The notes under the pieces: model-generated | What the model was told of the DNA's origin: nothing | Database searches by the model: none | What the model saw: only the letters and a program-made list of their open reading frames with translations | Source of the DNA: Elusimicrobiota bacterium | GTDB lineage: Bacteria > CAYTYR01 > UBA6262 | Length of the DNA: 64,000 bases | Direction: 5' to 3' | NCBI GenBank assembly: GCA_003153935.1 | Contig: PMCA01000004.1 | Span: 23,757-87,756, forward strand | Translations under genes and position numbers: made by a program | In this document: in pieces, positions 1 to 9,460 of the stretch | How positions within the stretch are numbered: position 1 is the stretch's first letter | Layout: the number at the start of each line of letters is the position of its first letter

Positions 1-879
1 TGGGACCAGCGCCTTAATCCGCGTTTGGCCATGATTCATATAGATATCGATCCGGAGCAGATCGGTCGTAACTACCCGGTAACGATAGGCCTGGCGGGGG
101 ACGCCAAGGCCAGCCTGACCGAGATCCTGTACCAGATAAACCGCGACCTGAAATGGCTCACCTATACCCCGCGCCTGAACGCCAAGGATATATATTTCTT
201 CAAAAAGCAGTACCAGACTTTTATTAATGAAGAGAAAATGTACGCGGAGGATATTCCGCTGAAGCCGCAGAGATTGATCAAAGACCTGCGCGACAGCCTG
301 CCGATCGACGCTATCGTCTTCTGCGATATCGGCAACCACCTGGCCTGGGCGCTCCATTATTTTCAGACCTACCTACCGCAGACATTTTTCCATAATTTTG
401 ATTTCGGCGCCATGGGTTACGCCACCGCCGGGGCCATCGGTGGCAAGCTGGCGGCGCCTACCCGGCCGGTTATTTCCATAGTCGGCGACGGCTGTTTCAC
501 CATGAACGGGATGGAAGTGGCCACTGCCGTTAACTATAATATCCCGGTGATCTGGGTGATATTCAATGACGCCCGTTTAGGTATGGTCTATCACGGCCAG
601 CAGCTGCAATTCAAGGAAAGATACGTGGCTTCCTCGTTCCAGCGGGTGGACTTCGTTAAAGTGGCGGAAGGTCTGGGGGCGCAGGGAGTACGGGTGGAAA
701 GGCCGGGAGAACTGAAACAGATCATGCCCCAGATAATCGCCAGTAAGAAACCGACCGTCATTGATTGCCTGATAGACGCTGAGGAAATACCGCCGATCCA
801 GTCCAGAATACACGCGCTGAACCGTTTTTTCGGGCGCAACTCTTTAGGAGAGAAGCTAAATGCCAAAAAGGATATTTAA
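1..879 (+). CDS. ThDP-dependent enzyme, acetolactate synthase-like (C-terminal part, cut by left edge)
   Basis: The reading frame is open to the first base, so the gene begins outside the window. An internal TTG at 25 is not a credible start, because upstream codons already read as family sequence (WDQRL then IDIDPEQIGRN, the end of the central domain). The rest is the ThDP pyrophosphate-binding domain: GDGCFTMNGMEVATA begins the GDG motif, and the closing residues read FND. In the family this domain binds ThDP and Mg2+ and decarboxylates pyruvate or a related 2-oxo acid. I cannot tell acetolactate synthase from related decarboxylases without the N-terminus. The end overlaps the next gene by 20 bases, suggesting coupled translation. 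Confidence 0.85.
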   Translation, partial: WDQRLNPRLAMIHIDIDPEQIGRNYPVTIGLAGDAKASLTEILYQINRDLKWLTYTPRLNAKDIYFFKKQYQTFINEEKMYAEDIPLKPQRLIKDLRDSLPIDAIVFCDIGNHLAWALHYFQTYLPQTFFHNFDFGAMGYATAGAIGGKLAAPTRPVISIVGDGCFTMNGMEVATAVNYNIPVIWVIFNDARLGMVYHGQQLQFKERYVASSFQRVDFVKVAEGLGAQGVRVERPGELKQIMPQIIASKKPTVIDCLIDAEEIPPIQSRIHALNRFFGRNSLGEKLNAKKDI

Positions 880-2518
880 CGGCAAATCGTTACTGGAGAA
901 AATCGTACTGGCGCTGAGCCCGGTCATGATCGCAGGCCTGGTGGTTCTGGGGTTGCTGACTTACGAGGTGGCCAAAAAGATATTGCTGCTGGCCTCCGGC
1001 AGCCTGTACCCGGCCGTGCCGCTTAAATTGCTGATAACCGCCCTGGTACTGGCGGGCTCGGGCGTGAGCATACTGGCCATATTCGCGGTAACCAACTTGC
1101 TGTTGAAACCGATCAAAGACCTGGTGCATAACCTGCAATTAATGCGGCAGGGGGAGTGGGAGCGCCGGCTGGAGATAACTTCACAGGACGAGATAGGTAA
1201 AGTAGCCGGCGTGCTTAATGAAATGTCGGCGGACCTTAAACGCTACCTGGAGGGCCTGAAGCAGAAAATAGACCATATTGCGGCCCTGCATGAACTGAGC
1301 GAGGCCAGCTCGAAACGACTGGATGAAGAGAAAATATTGCGCATCGCCTTATCGGCGGGGATCAAGGGGTTGGGCTTTGAACGGGGCGTGCTGTACCTGA
1401 TCAATGAAGAAGAGAAAATAATCGAGGGAAAATTCAGCGTCGGCATGACCGATTTCGTGAGTGAACGGGAGATTCAAAAACGCCTGGTGCCCCTGAACGG
1501 CGACGATATCCTGAACGCGGTGATCAGGAATAACCAATCCTACAATATTACCGATCCCGAGCATGACCGGCGCTGTAACCGGCAATTCATGTCCGAGACC
1601 AAGACCAAGGCTTTCTGCGTGGTGCCGATCCGCACCAGTGAAAAGGTCATCGGCGTTTTCTCAGTGGACAATTATTTCAGCCAGAAGTTGATCACCTATG
1701 AGCAGGTCGCTAACCTGGCTACTTTCGCCAATACGGCCGGCCTGGCCGTGGAAAACGTGCGGTTGTACAATGAACTGCAGGCCCGCTACGAAGAACTCAC
1801 GATCCTGGATAAATTAAAAGCTAATTTCATCGCTAATATCACCCATGAATTACGCACGCCGCTGACCCCGGTCAAGGGATATGTGGACGCTCTGGCGGAA
1901 AATACCATGGGACCTATGAGCGAGGATCAGCACAAAGCGTTGATAGTAGTGCAAAATAATGTGAACAAGATCATCAGCCGGGTCAACGCGCTGGTGGATT
2001 TCGCGCAACTGGAGCAAAGGGAGCTGAAAAGCGAGCTGCAGCCTTTTGACCTGGTGAGCATATTAAAAGGATGCGCCGATAAAGTTGAGGCCCAGGCCCG
2101 GGAAAAAGGATTGAAATTCTACCGCTTCCTGCCGGAAAACCTGGCGCCGGTAAACGGCGATCCGGAACAGATCGCCAAGGTGGTGGACAGCCTGCTGCAT
2201 AACGCGGTGAAATTCACTTTGGAGGGCTATATCGCTCTGAAAATAAACCAGAAAGAAGACAAGGCTTTGATCGAAATAACCGATACCGGCATCGGCATAG
2301 CGGGCGAGGAGATCGATAAGATATTCGAGAAGTTCTACCAGGTGGACGGGAGTACGGCACGCAAGCACGGCGGTATCGGGATCGGGCTGTCGCTGGTCAA
2401 GGGCATACTGGACGAGCACCGCGCCAATGTCGAGGTGCGTTCCAAGGTAGGAGAGGGCTCCACTTTTTCCTTCACTTTGCCACTGGCTCTGCCGCCCCGG
2501 GAAGAATCTGTGCAATAG
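860..2518 (+). CDS. Sensor histidine kinase (2 TM, HAMP, GAF, HisKA, HATPase)
   Basis: The protein has 552 residues. Two hydrophobic segments (about 14-45 and 56-82) flank a very short external loop, then come a HAMP linker (about 83-135), a GAF domain (about 150-305), a dimerisation helix with the phospho-acceptor His329 in ITHELRTPLTP, and an ATPase domain with DTGIGI (475-480) and GGIGIGL. It should autophosphorylate and pass phosphate to a response regulator, but none is adjacent, so it is an orphan here. The tiny periplasmic loop suggests that the cytoplasmic GAF does the sensing. The ATG at 860 has AGGAG at 846-850 and lies inside the end of the previous gene. Confidence 0.9.
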   Translation: MPKRIFNGKSLLEKIVLALSPVMIAGLVVLGLLTYEVAKKILLLASGSLYPAVPLKLLITALVLAGSGVSILAIFAVTNLLLKPIKDLVHNLQLMRQGEWERRLEITSQDEIGKVAGVLNEMSADLKRYLEGLKQKIDHIAALHELSEASSKRLDEEKILRIALSAGIKGLGFERGVLYLINEEEKIIEGKFSVGMTDFVSEREIQKRLVPLNGDDILNAVIRNNQSYNITDPEHDRRCNRQFMSETKTKAFCVVPIRTSEKVIGVFSVDNYFSQKLITYEQVANLATFANTAGLAVENVRLYNELQARYEELTILDKLKANFIANITHELRTPLTPVKGYVDALAENTMGPMSEDQHKALIVVQNNVNKIISRVNALVDFAQLEQRELKSELQPFDLVSILKGCADKVEAQAREKGLKFYRFLPENLAPVNGDPEQIAKVVDSLLHNAVKFTLEGYIALKINQKEDKALIEITDTGIGIAGEEIDKIFEKFYQVDGSTARKHGGIGIGLSLVKGILDEHRANVEVRSKVGEGSTFSFTLPLALPPREESVQ

Positions 2519-2561
2519 ATCACGAGTGTCTCGGATTGATTTCTTGGACTTAAAAAATCGC

Positions 2562-2590
2562 TTGACAAAACACGGGTTTAATGTTATTCT
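2562..2590 (+). promoter_or_regulatory. Strong sigma70-type promoter (candidate sRNA promoter)
   Basis: TTGACA at 2562-2567 and TATTCT at 2585-2590 are separated by 17 bases. Predicted transcription start is near 2597, only about 80 bases before an intrinsic terminator, and no ORF lies between. Confidence 0.7.
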
Positions 2591-2596
2591 TTGTTT

Positions 2597-2676
2597 GTGA
2601 AAATTTAATACGACATTTTATCTGCTCCCGGGAGGTCTCTCCGTGGCTTTCCTCCCAAAGGGAGCAGATTTTTTTT
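2597..2676 (+). ncRNA. Candidate small RNA or short attenuated leader
   Basis: An approximately 80-base transcript is predicted between the promoter at 2562-2590 and the terminator ending at 2676. An A/U-rich 5' part (to about 2619) precedes a nested hairpin: outer arms ATCTGCTCCC (2620-2629) and GGGAGCAGAT (2660-2669), inner arms GGGAGG (2630-2635) and CCTCCC (2651-2656), 15-base loop. The inner arms contain Shine-Dalgarno-like and anti-Shine-Dalgarno-like sequence. It could be a trans-acting sRNA or a prematurely terminated leader of the GH57 gene, which has a second promoter of its own. I do not recognise an RNA family. Confidence 0.5.
2620..2676 (+). terminator. Intrinsic terminator with nested stem
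   Basis: Perfect 10-bp outer stem plus 6-bp inner stem, followed directly by seven T (2670-2676). Confidence 0.85.
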
Positions 2677-2699
2677 GTCCTGAAAAGAACGTAAAAACC

Positions 2700-2728
2700 T
2701 TGCAAAATTTTAGCTAACGATGTAAAAT
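2700..2728 (+). promoter_or_regulatory. Promoter of the GH57 gene
   Basis: TTGCAA at 2700-2705 and TAAAAT at 2723-2728, spacer 17 bases. It lies downstream of the terminator at 2676, so the GH57 gene need not depend on read-through. GGTGAG near 2745 serves as ribosome binding site. Confidence 0.6.
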
Positions 2729-2755
2729 AGATAGACTAAAATCTGGTGAGGTAAA

Positions 2756-4573
2756 ATGAAGACTGTTAACGTCATCCTGGGCTTTCATGCCCATGAGCCC
2801 AACCGGGAACTGGGTAACCAGATCCTGCAGGAAGCCAGCGACCCGGATATTAAAAGAGGCTTGCCTTTCGATAATCCCCTGGCCAAGAACGCGCCTTCAG
2901 TCCGGGATACGTTCCTGGCTCTGATCCAGTTGGCCAAGAATTTTAACGTGCCCATCTGCCTGGCCGCTTCCAATGAGATCCTCCTGCAATTGCGTAATAT
3001 CGCGCCGGAAACTTTTACCAAATTGCGCGAAGCCTACCAGGAACGTTCACTTTACCCCATCTTAAACTTTGCTTACGAAGCTCATGTGCTTTTCACCAGC
3101 CCGGAAGAAGTGCAGGATGAACTGCGGCTGAACACTGAGTTTCTGGAGGACGTGTGCGAGGTTTCCCTGGCCAAGTACGTCAAGCATAAAGGTGCTTTCC
3201 CGCCGGAGTGCTCCATAGATGGCAAGAAGATCAACTCCTTTACCCAGGCCGGGATCGAATTCATCATCGCGCCCCACCTGAAAGACCAATTCATCAATTA
3301 CACCTTAACGCCTCCTGTAGATGTGGACTTTTCCCCGTTGCAACTGGAAAACGGGGTGGTCGTATTCCCGCGCCACCATACTGTCTCGGAAGGTTTATGG
3401 CAGGTCCTGACCCGGCTTAAGCCCAAATGGGCGATGCAGCAGGGCTACCTGCTCGGGGAGTATCCGGTATTTTCCCAGGAATACAGTAGCGGGCAATATC
3501 TTAAATTTCCCATAAGCCTGCAGGAAGCCATAGACGAGTACACCGCTATCCTGAAACAAGTGGTGACGGATGCCCCGGACAACGGGGTGATACTGTCCAT
3601 GCAAAAACTGGATATGATGGATTTCGGGGAATGGGCGCTGGGTATTATCGGCGCCGCCTGGCAGAATATCATCGCGGAGAATATCGCCCAGGTGCGGTTC
3701 GTGACTCCGGATACCATAATCGACGAACGGAGCAAAGCCAGTTTCTCCCGGTTGAAATTTGATGAGGTCTGCTGGTACCCTGAGAACCGAGTGATCATTA
3801 ATATCGACGGGCAGTACCCGCCCCTGGGGGTGGCTGAGTATAACGGTTACAAAGTGGGCGATAAGCTGTGGAAAAAATGGCCGTTCATTTTTTGGGAGCC
3901 GGGCCGGCAGCTGACCACCATTTTACAGTCGCTGCTAAACTCTTTTGGTCACCGGACCACTTTGCGGATCAAGGTCCGGGAAATGATGCAGCAAAACCTG
4001 ATGAACATCGATGTCGGCGAGCAGTGCGCCCTGAACCTGCGCCAGATCAAGCGGGCCAGCAATTGGGTGGCTAATATCGATGAGGAACCGTTGCGAGAGA
4101 CTTTTCTGCATGCTTATTTTATAGTCAAGAGATTATCCCAGTTCAATCTACTGCCCGAGCGTTTCCAGAAGATATCCGAAGAAACCCTGGTCAGCATGGA
4201 CAGCACCCTGGAGATCATCCTGGGCCAGCGCATTAATGTTCTGCTTACTAATATTAAGAAGATGGAACAAGCCAAAATGGTCGGCTATCCGTTGGCTTAT
4301 ACCTACCTCAATGGCGCCAACGTCTGGAAAGATAAAGCTTCCTTCTCTTTGCGCAGCGTCCAGAACCTGAATCGGGCGGGAAAGAATACCAAGGACCTTT
4401 TAATCGCCTTAGCCGAATGCCTGAAGTTCATTTTCCTCAGTCTGGACGGTATCCGGCACGCCACCAAGGACCTGCCGGAAAAAGAGTATGTCTACGCGGA
4501 AATATATAAGCAGCTGTATAAAACCTTTCCTCCCAAGATGCTGACATCGCTGGAGATGATGTTGTTCAAGTAG
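2756..4573 (+). CDS. GH57-like glycoside hydrolase
   Basis: The protein has 605 residues and no signal peptide, so it is cytoplasmic. The N-terminus reads VILGFHAHEP, matching the His-containing first motif of family GH57. FPPECSID (148-155, Glu151) sits where the family has its catalytic nucleophile motif, and SMQKLDMMDFGEW resembles the later Asp/Glu motif. GH57 enzymes are amylases, amylopullulanases, 4-alpha-glucanotransferases or branching enzymes, so a role in glycogen or maltodextrin turnover is likely; exact specificity cannot be read. Codon use is like the neighbours. It is the first gene of a probable operon with the HEAT and HD-GYP genes. Confidence 0.75.
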   Translation: MKTVNVILGFHAHEPNRELGNQILQEASDPDIKRGLPFDNPLAKNAPSVRDTFLALIQLAKNFNVPICLAASNEILLQLRNIAPETFTKLREAYQERSLYPILNFAYEAHVLFTSPEEVQDELRLNTEFLEDVCEVSLAKYVKHKGAFPPECSIDGKKINSFTQAGIEFIIAPHLKDQFINYTLTPPVDVDFSPLQLENGVVVFPRHHTVSEGLWQVLTRLKPKWAMQQGYLLGEYPVFSQEYSSGQYLKFPISLQEAIDEYTAILKQVVTDAPDNGVILSMQKLDMMDFGEWALGIIGAAWQNIIAENIAQVRFVTPDTIIDERSKASFSRLKFDEVCWYPENRVIINIDGQYPPLGVAEYNGYKVGDKLWKKWPFIFWEPGRQLTTILQSLLNSFGHRTTLRIKVREMMQQNLMNIDVGEQCALNLRQIKRASNWVANIDEEPLRETFLHAYFIVKRLSQFNLLPERFQKISEETLVSMDSTLEIILGQRINVLLTNIKKMEQAKMVGYPLAYTYLNGANVWKDKASFSLRSVQNLNRAGKNTKDLLIALAECLKFIFLSLDGIRHATKDLPEKEYVYAEIYKQLYKTFPPKMLTSLEMMLFK

Positions 4574-4612
4574 TTACATCTGACAGCTTGATTTTAGATG
4601 AGGACACCACGT

Positions 4613-6784
4613 ATGAATCCAGATAAGGCCCCGTCTTTTTCTCTGGGAGCGGTTAGTGATCTTTTAATAAGTCTGCAAGCCACCCTAAAGTTCAGCCGTC
4701 TTTATCCGCTGCAACATCCACTACTGACCGGAGCCGTGAACCGGCTAAAAGATAACATCAACAAATTCTTTTCCGCTAATTCCATCCTGCGCCTGCGCCT
4801 GAAACGTCAGCAAATCTATACCAGCGGGAAACTGCTCAACCGCGGTGATGAATTGCTGGAGACCCTGGCCCTGGCCATCTACCGGCTGGGTATCCGCGAA
4901 CTGAGTTTTTACCAGGGGGTGAGCGAAGAGGATCTGCTGAAATTCATCGTGGTAGTCAATATGGACGCCAACCTGCTGGTGGAAAAGGGCGGGATCGAGA
5001 ATATTTGGGAAGGCAATAAATTTGATTATATAAAGATAAACGAGACGCTACACCAGGAAGTTTTCCGGATCGGGGCGTGGGGCCAGGTCCAGAGAGAGGC
5101 CCAGCCTGCGAATTCCAAACTGGGAGAAGTGGTCTTGCTGGCCGACTTCCTGGGCGGACAGGAAAAAAATCTGGCCCGGGATGGCTATAAGTTGTTAGGG
5201 GAATTACTGGCCAACCCGGAGAACATGGCCGGCATGCTGCAGGCCCTGGCTCGCAGCGAGCTGAACGATAAGGGCGGCCAGGAGGCCGTACCGGAGGAAC
5301 TGGTACAGGAATACGTGATCAGGGCTTTTGGCAAGCTGGTTAACCTGATCCAGCAGCAACCCGCGGAACAGAAGAAGAATTTCTATCACCAGTTGGCGGC
5401 CAGCACGCAGCATTTCGCGCCCGGATTGAAAAATAAATTATTAAAAGAAATAGGTAATGAAGCACTGAAAAACGAGGCCAGTGGAGAGCTGCTGGCGGAG
5501 TTACCATCCCGCGAATTAAATACTATATTACAGGAAAAGCAGGCCTCCGGCTCCAAGGAAGAAGACATGCTGGCCATTATTTCCCGGTTGCCGGTGTCTA
5601 ATAAGGCCAAGAATGAACTATTGAGCCAGTTGAACATCGGCACACAATTCGTAATTCCTGAACAAGTTAAACCGGAGGAGCCGGAAAAAACGGAGCAAGT
5701 GGCGCTCAGCCCGTTGGAATTGGCGGAGATCCATTATCAGCTGCCTCCGAATATCAGCAATATCCTGGCCGAGCTAAGTTCTTACAACGAAGGGGAACTG
5801 AAAGAAATTGAGAAACTCATCCGTTCTACGGAAAAAAATGAGGTGGAAGAGACCGTTTTCGCGGTACTGAGCGAATTAATGAACCAGGAAACCGAAGAAA
5901 ACAAATTCCAGCGGTTGGCTGGAGGCATCGAGAGAAGGGTGCGGCGGTACCTGGATGCCGATGTTTATGACTGGCCCGTGGCTTACCTGCAAAAGATCAG
6001 GGACCGCAGCCAGGATACCACCGGTCCCGCCGCGGTACGTAATTGCCTGCAGGAAATGATGGTGCACCTGGGTGAAAAAGAGATCATCCAAAAACTGCTG
6101 GACAGCATCAGGAAACTGGATAAAGACGAAGCCGGCTACGCCATGATCACCAATTATTTATTTATTTTGCCGGGAGAAAGCGTGCCTCATCTAGTGGACG
6201 CGTTGGCGGTAGAAGAATTACTGGCCATTCGCCGTCTGCTCTGCCAGATCCTCAGTGAAGTAGGTAAGCAGGGCCTGGGTTACTTATGGGAAAAACTGGA
6301 AGATCCTGACTGGCACCTGGTGCGCAATATAACTATGATACTGGGCATGATCAACGACGAAAGAAGTTTCACGCCCCTGGTTAATCTGCTTAAACATGAT
6401 AATATGCGGGTCAGGATGGAAGTGATCAAAAGCCTGGGATCCAGCGGCAACCCCCGGGTCCTGGAATGGCTGCTGCTGGGCCTGAAAGACAAAAATATGC
6501 AGGTACGGCAACATACCGTGGAATGGCTGGGTAACCTGCAGGACAAGAGAGCCATACCTACTTTAGTCAGACTGGTAAAAGAACGCGATCTGTTCGGCGT
6601 GCACACCGCCCTGAAAAAGGAAGCGATCATGGCGTTGGGGGTATTGCGGGCGCAGGAAGCCAAACCTCTCCTGGAAAAAATGACGAAAAAGAGCTGGCTG
6701 GATTTCATCCGTTCCCGCCAGTCGTTGCGTGACGAAGCCAAAAAATCCCTGGAATTGATCCTGGGGGCAAAAAAACATGACTGA
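4613..6784 (+). CDS. HEAT-repeat protein with N-terminal YPxxHP module
   Basis: I chose ATG 4613 over the in-frame ATG at 4598 because GAGGA (4600-4604) lies 8 bases before it and nothing similar precedes 4598. The 723-residue product starts with a helical module containing LYPLQHP (30-36) and about 100 further residues that recur in the HD-GYP protein downstream and in the gene at 63282. A long helical middle follows, and the last approximately 200 residues form HEAT-like repeats (ALAVEELLAIRRLL, NDERSFTPLVNLLK, DKRAIPTLVRLVK). No catalytic motif is visible. It is probably a cytoplasmic scaffold partnered with the HD-GYP protein, with which it overlaps by 8 bases. Confidence 0.75.
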   Translation: MNPDKAPSFSLGAVSDLLISLQATLKFSRLYPLQHPLLTGAVNRLKDNINKFFSANSILRLRLKRQQIYTSGKLLNRGDELLETLALAIYRLGIRELSFYQGVSEEDLLKFIVVVNMDANLLVEKGGIENIWEGNKFDYIKINETLHQEVFRIGAWGQVQREAQPANSKLGEVVLLADFLGGQEKNLARDGYKLLGELLANPENMAGMLQALARSELNDKGGQEAVPEELVQEYVIRAFGKLVNLIQQQPAEQKKNFYHQLAASTQHFAPGLKNKLLKEIGNEALKNEASGELLAELPSRELNTILQEKQASGSKEEDMLAIISRLPVSNKAKNELLSQLNIGTQFVIPEQVKPEEPEKTEQVALSPLELAEIHYQLPPNISNILAELSSYNEGELKEIEKLIRSTEKNEVEETVFAVLSELMNQETEENKFQRLAGGIERRVRRYLDADVYDWPVAYLQKIRDRSQDTTGPAAVRNCLQEMMVHLGEKEIIQKLLDSIRKLDKDEAGYAMITNYLFILPGESVPHLVDALAVEELLAIRRLLCQILSEVGKQGLGYLWEKLEDPDWHLVRNITMILGMINDERSFTPLVNLLKHDNMRVRMEVIKSLGSSGNPRVLEWLLLGLKDKNMQVRQHTVEWLGNLQDKRAIPTLVRLVKERDLFGVHTALKKEAIMALGVLRAQEAKPLLEKMTKKSWLDFIRSRQSLRDEAKKSLELILGAKKHD

Positions 6785-8246
6785 AAAGAACCTGTCATTT
6801 TTTATTAACCAAAATATCTATTCCCTGGCCCATCGCCTGATTAAACAGCTGCCGGCGGCTCTCAAGAGCGCCCAGCTCTACCCGCTGGACCATCCATATT
6901 TTACTCATTCCCTGCAGCTAGTGCAGGGCAGCCTGGAGAGCCTGTTCAAATACCGGCCGGAGGTTACCTTCAGCCTGGTGGAAAACGAGCTTTATTTCGG
7001 CGATATGGCCCTCGTCGAAGACGGCCTGAACCAGCGGCAGTTCATCAGCGAGTTCGAATCACGTAAGATCAACAACCTGACGTTCATGGCCGGCGTGACC
7101 CGCGAAGAGCTGATGGGTTTTTTCCAGCTCATGAGCAAGGAGGTCGACATCCCCCTTACCGGCGCGGAACTGGCCGATAAATTCAAGGAGTTGCATATTA
7201 CCCACATCCTAGTGGGGGAGGTGGTGCTGTCCACGGTCAGTACCGACCAGGCAAATAGCAGCGGATTTAGTATGGGCGGGGCCAAGCCGCAATTCAGCAG
7301 CATTGAACAGAACAAGGCCAAGGGGGTTTTCTTCGGCAGCATTAACGTCATCAAGAAGATCATGGATGAGACGGAGAATGACCGTGAATTCACCCTGGGT
7401 CAGGTCAAAGACATAGTCGGTGAGATGGTCGGCACAGTGGTTAAGGAAGAAAAATACCTGCTGGGCCTGACCACCATCAAAAATTATGACGAATATACAT
7501 ATAATCATTCGGTAAACGTTGCGATCCTGGCCCTTTATCTCGGTAAACTGCTGGGGCTGTCAGGTGGCCAGCTGCAGGTGCTCGGCGAAGCCGCTATGCT
7601 GCATGACGTGGGCAAAGTTAAAATACCCAAAGCCATACTGAACAAGATCGGTGTCCTGACGCCGGAGGAATGGCAGGTAATGGAACGGCATACAGTAGAG
7701 GGCGCGGAAATTCTCAGCCAGATCAGCGGCATTAACGACCTGAGCATCAGCGTGGCCCTGGAGCATCACCTGCATTTTGACTTGAGCGGCTACCCCAAAG
7801 TAACGGAACTCACGGCGGCCAGCGCTTTCAGCCGCCTGGTAACCATCTGTGATGTTTATGACGCGGCCACCAGCCTGCGGGTTTATCACGCCCCAGTCTT
7901 GGGGGCTAAGATCATTGCCTTGATCATCGGTAAAAAAGGGAGTTTTTTCGATCCGGTGCTGGCCAAGGCGTTCGTCCAGATGATGGGAGTTTACCCGGTG
8001 GGCAGCCTGGTCAGGCTGGATAGCGGGGGATTGGCGGTGGTGCAATCCAATAATCTCAAAAATATTCTGCGGCCCCGGGTGGTATTAGTGGAAGAAACCG
8101 AGAAGGCGGGCACGCTGCAAATGGCCGATCTGGACGAGATCGATAAAAAATCCATGACTTTCAAGTATTCCGTGAAGGAAGTGTTATCACCGGAAGCTTT
8201 CAATTTCGACGTTACCAAATATTTTAACAAAGAGAGCGGGGCGTAA
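6777..8246 (+). CDS. HD-GYP domain phosphodiesterase with YPxxHP module
   Basis: The protein has 489 residues. LYPLDHP (34-40) marks the same N-terminal module as the preceding protein. The C-terminal half is an HD-GYP domain: NHSVNVA (243-249), LHDVGK with His276-Asp277, EHH (329-331), SGYP (337-340) and DVYDAATS. HD-GYP proteins hydrolyse cyclic-di-GMP or related dinucleotides with a bi- or trinuclear metal site, and the visible metal ligands look intact. The segment before GYP reads HLHFDLSGYP, shorter and less typical than HHERxDGSGYP. No membrane segments, so it acts in the cytoplasm, probably with its HEAT neighbour. Confidence 0.88.
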   Translation: MTEKNLSFFINQNIYSLAHRLIKQLPAALKSAQLYPLDHPYFTHSLQLVQGSLESLFKYRPEVTFSLVENELYFGDMALVEDGLNQRQFISEFESRKINNLTFMAGVTREELMGFFQLMSKEVDIPLTGAELADKFKELHITHILVGEVVLSTVSTDQANSSGFSMGGAKPQFSSIEQNKAKGVFFGSINVIKKIMDETENDREFTLGQVKDIVGEMVGTVVKEEKYLLGLTTIKNYDEYTYNHSVNVAILALYLGKLLGLSGGQLQVLGEAAMLHDVGKVKIPKAILNKIGVLTPEEWQVMERHTVEGAEILSQISGINDLSISVALEHHLHFDLSGYPKVTELTAASAFSRLVTICDVYDAATSLRVYHAPVLGAKIIALIIGKKGSFFDPVLAKAFVQMMGVYPVGSLVRLDSGGLAVVQSNNLKNILRPRVVLVEETEKAGTLQMADLDEIDKKSMTFKYSVKEVLSPEAFNFDVTKYFNKESGA

Positions 8247-9460
8247 TGAAGAGAAAAATAGAGACCATAATTTTGATCATGCTCAGTTTGGTTTGGCTGG
8301 TGGCCTTGAAAGAGATACCGCGCGGTAATGAATACCTGAAACTATCGATCGCCGTTGAAAAAAAGATCTACCAGGCAGGGGAACCGATTACTATCCGATT
8401 CCAGTTCAAGAACATAGCCAAGCAACCGGTGGACCTGAATAATTTACAATGGGAAAACGGCGGGGAGATTTTATACTCCATAATCGCTCATAATGAACAG
8501 GGAGAGGTCCTCGCGCCCCTGGCTAAGTGTTGTCTCCGGCAAGCACCCGGCCCGGATGAAATCCAGGAGATCGGGCCAGATGATACTTTCACCCGGGAAA
8601 TTGAACTGAGTAAGGTATTTTCGGAACTGGGTCCGGGCAACTATGAATTGAACGGCATCTATCGCAATTACAAATATAACCGGCCTCTGGATAACAAGAT
8701 CTGGGTGGGGGAAATATACAGTAATTCGCTCAAGATCACGATCAAACGCCTGGGTCAGGACGAACTGGATATAGCGCTGTCTAACCTGGCGCCTGGCCGG
8801 AACACAGATGATCAATTAAAAGCTATGCGGATACTGGCCCTGCACCAGGACGGTCGTGCTATACCCATGTTGAAAAGGATAGCCATGCAGGATGCCAATC
8901 CCAATGCCGGAGAAGCCATCCGGTCGCTGGGATTGACGGGGGAAGAAGCGATCGGCGCCTTGTATTTCCTGATGTCTAACCTGGACAAAAGTCACTGGCC
9001 GGAAATAATTTATGCGCTGGGACTGACCCATAGCCCCAAAGCGCTGGACTACCTGGTGCCGCTGTTACCGACCAAGCAGGAAGAAAATATCAGCGCCTGG
9101 GCCTTAAAAGCGCTGGCAAATATTAAGGACCCGCAAGTGCCGGGACTGCTCATCAGCAAATTAAAGGATCCGCGTGAGACTATCCGCCAGATCGCGGTGG
9201 AATGCCTGGGTAAGAGCCGGGATCCGCAAGCCGTGCCCGTATTACAGGCTATGCTCGAACAGGAATTCCGGGCGAATGTGCGCCGCCAGGTAGCTAAAGC
9301 CCTCTATTTCCTGACGGGAGAGATCTACGCTTACAAGGATTTCCAGGATAAGATCGCCGCCTTTGACCCGGAGAAAGATCTCACCACAGAGGAGAAAGAC
9401 GCAGCCAATGACTATCTTGTCCGATCTCGTCGGCCAGTCAAGTCTGATACGGAAGAATAA
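8246..9460 (+). CDS. Exported or membrane-anchored protein with BsuPI-like and HEAT repeats
   Basis: The protein has 404 residues and starts at TAATG, sharing one base with the HD-GYP stop. An N-terminal hydrophobic stretch (about 5-22) acts as signal anchor. Residues about 30-160 (LSIAVEKKIYQAGEPITIRFQFKN in part, then beta-rich sequence) resemble the immunoglobulin-like BsuPI fold. From about 185 it turns into HEAT/PBS-lyase-type repeats (RAIPMLKRI, KALDYLVPLL, AVPVLQAML). No enzyme motif is present. It looks like an extracytoplasmic binding or scaffold protein; function unknown. Confidence 0.65.
   Translation: MKRKIETIILIMLSLVWLVALKEIPRGNEYLKLSIAVEKKIYQAGEPITIRFQFKNIAKQPVDLNNLQWENGGEILYSIIAHNEQGEVLAPLAKCCLRQAPGPDEIQEIGPDDTFTREIELSKVFSELGPGNYELNGIYRNYKYNRPLDNKIWVGEIYSNSLKITIKRLGQDELDIALSNLAPGRNTDDQLKAMRILALHQDGRAIPMLKRIAMQDANPNAGEAIRSLGLTGEEAIGALYFLMSNLDKSHWPEIIYALGLTHSPKALDYLVPLLPTKQEENISAWALKALANIKDPQVPGLLISKLKDPRETIRQIAVECLGKSRDPQAVPVLQAMLEQEFRANVRRQVAKALYFLTGEIYAYKDFQDKIAAFDPEKDLTTEEKDAANDYLVRSRRPVKSDTEE

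Noticed and set aside
4598..4612. Longer start for the HEAT protein at 4598
   Set aside because: No ribosome binding site before it, while GAGGA is correctly placed for ATG 4613.
7560..8045. Long minus-strand ORF opposite the HD-GYP gene
   Set aside because: Typical antisense shadow of a GC-rich coding frame; no family resemblance and no start signals. The same applies to the many other antisense ORFs over mfd, cusA and the GH94 gene.
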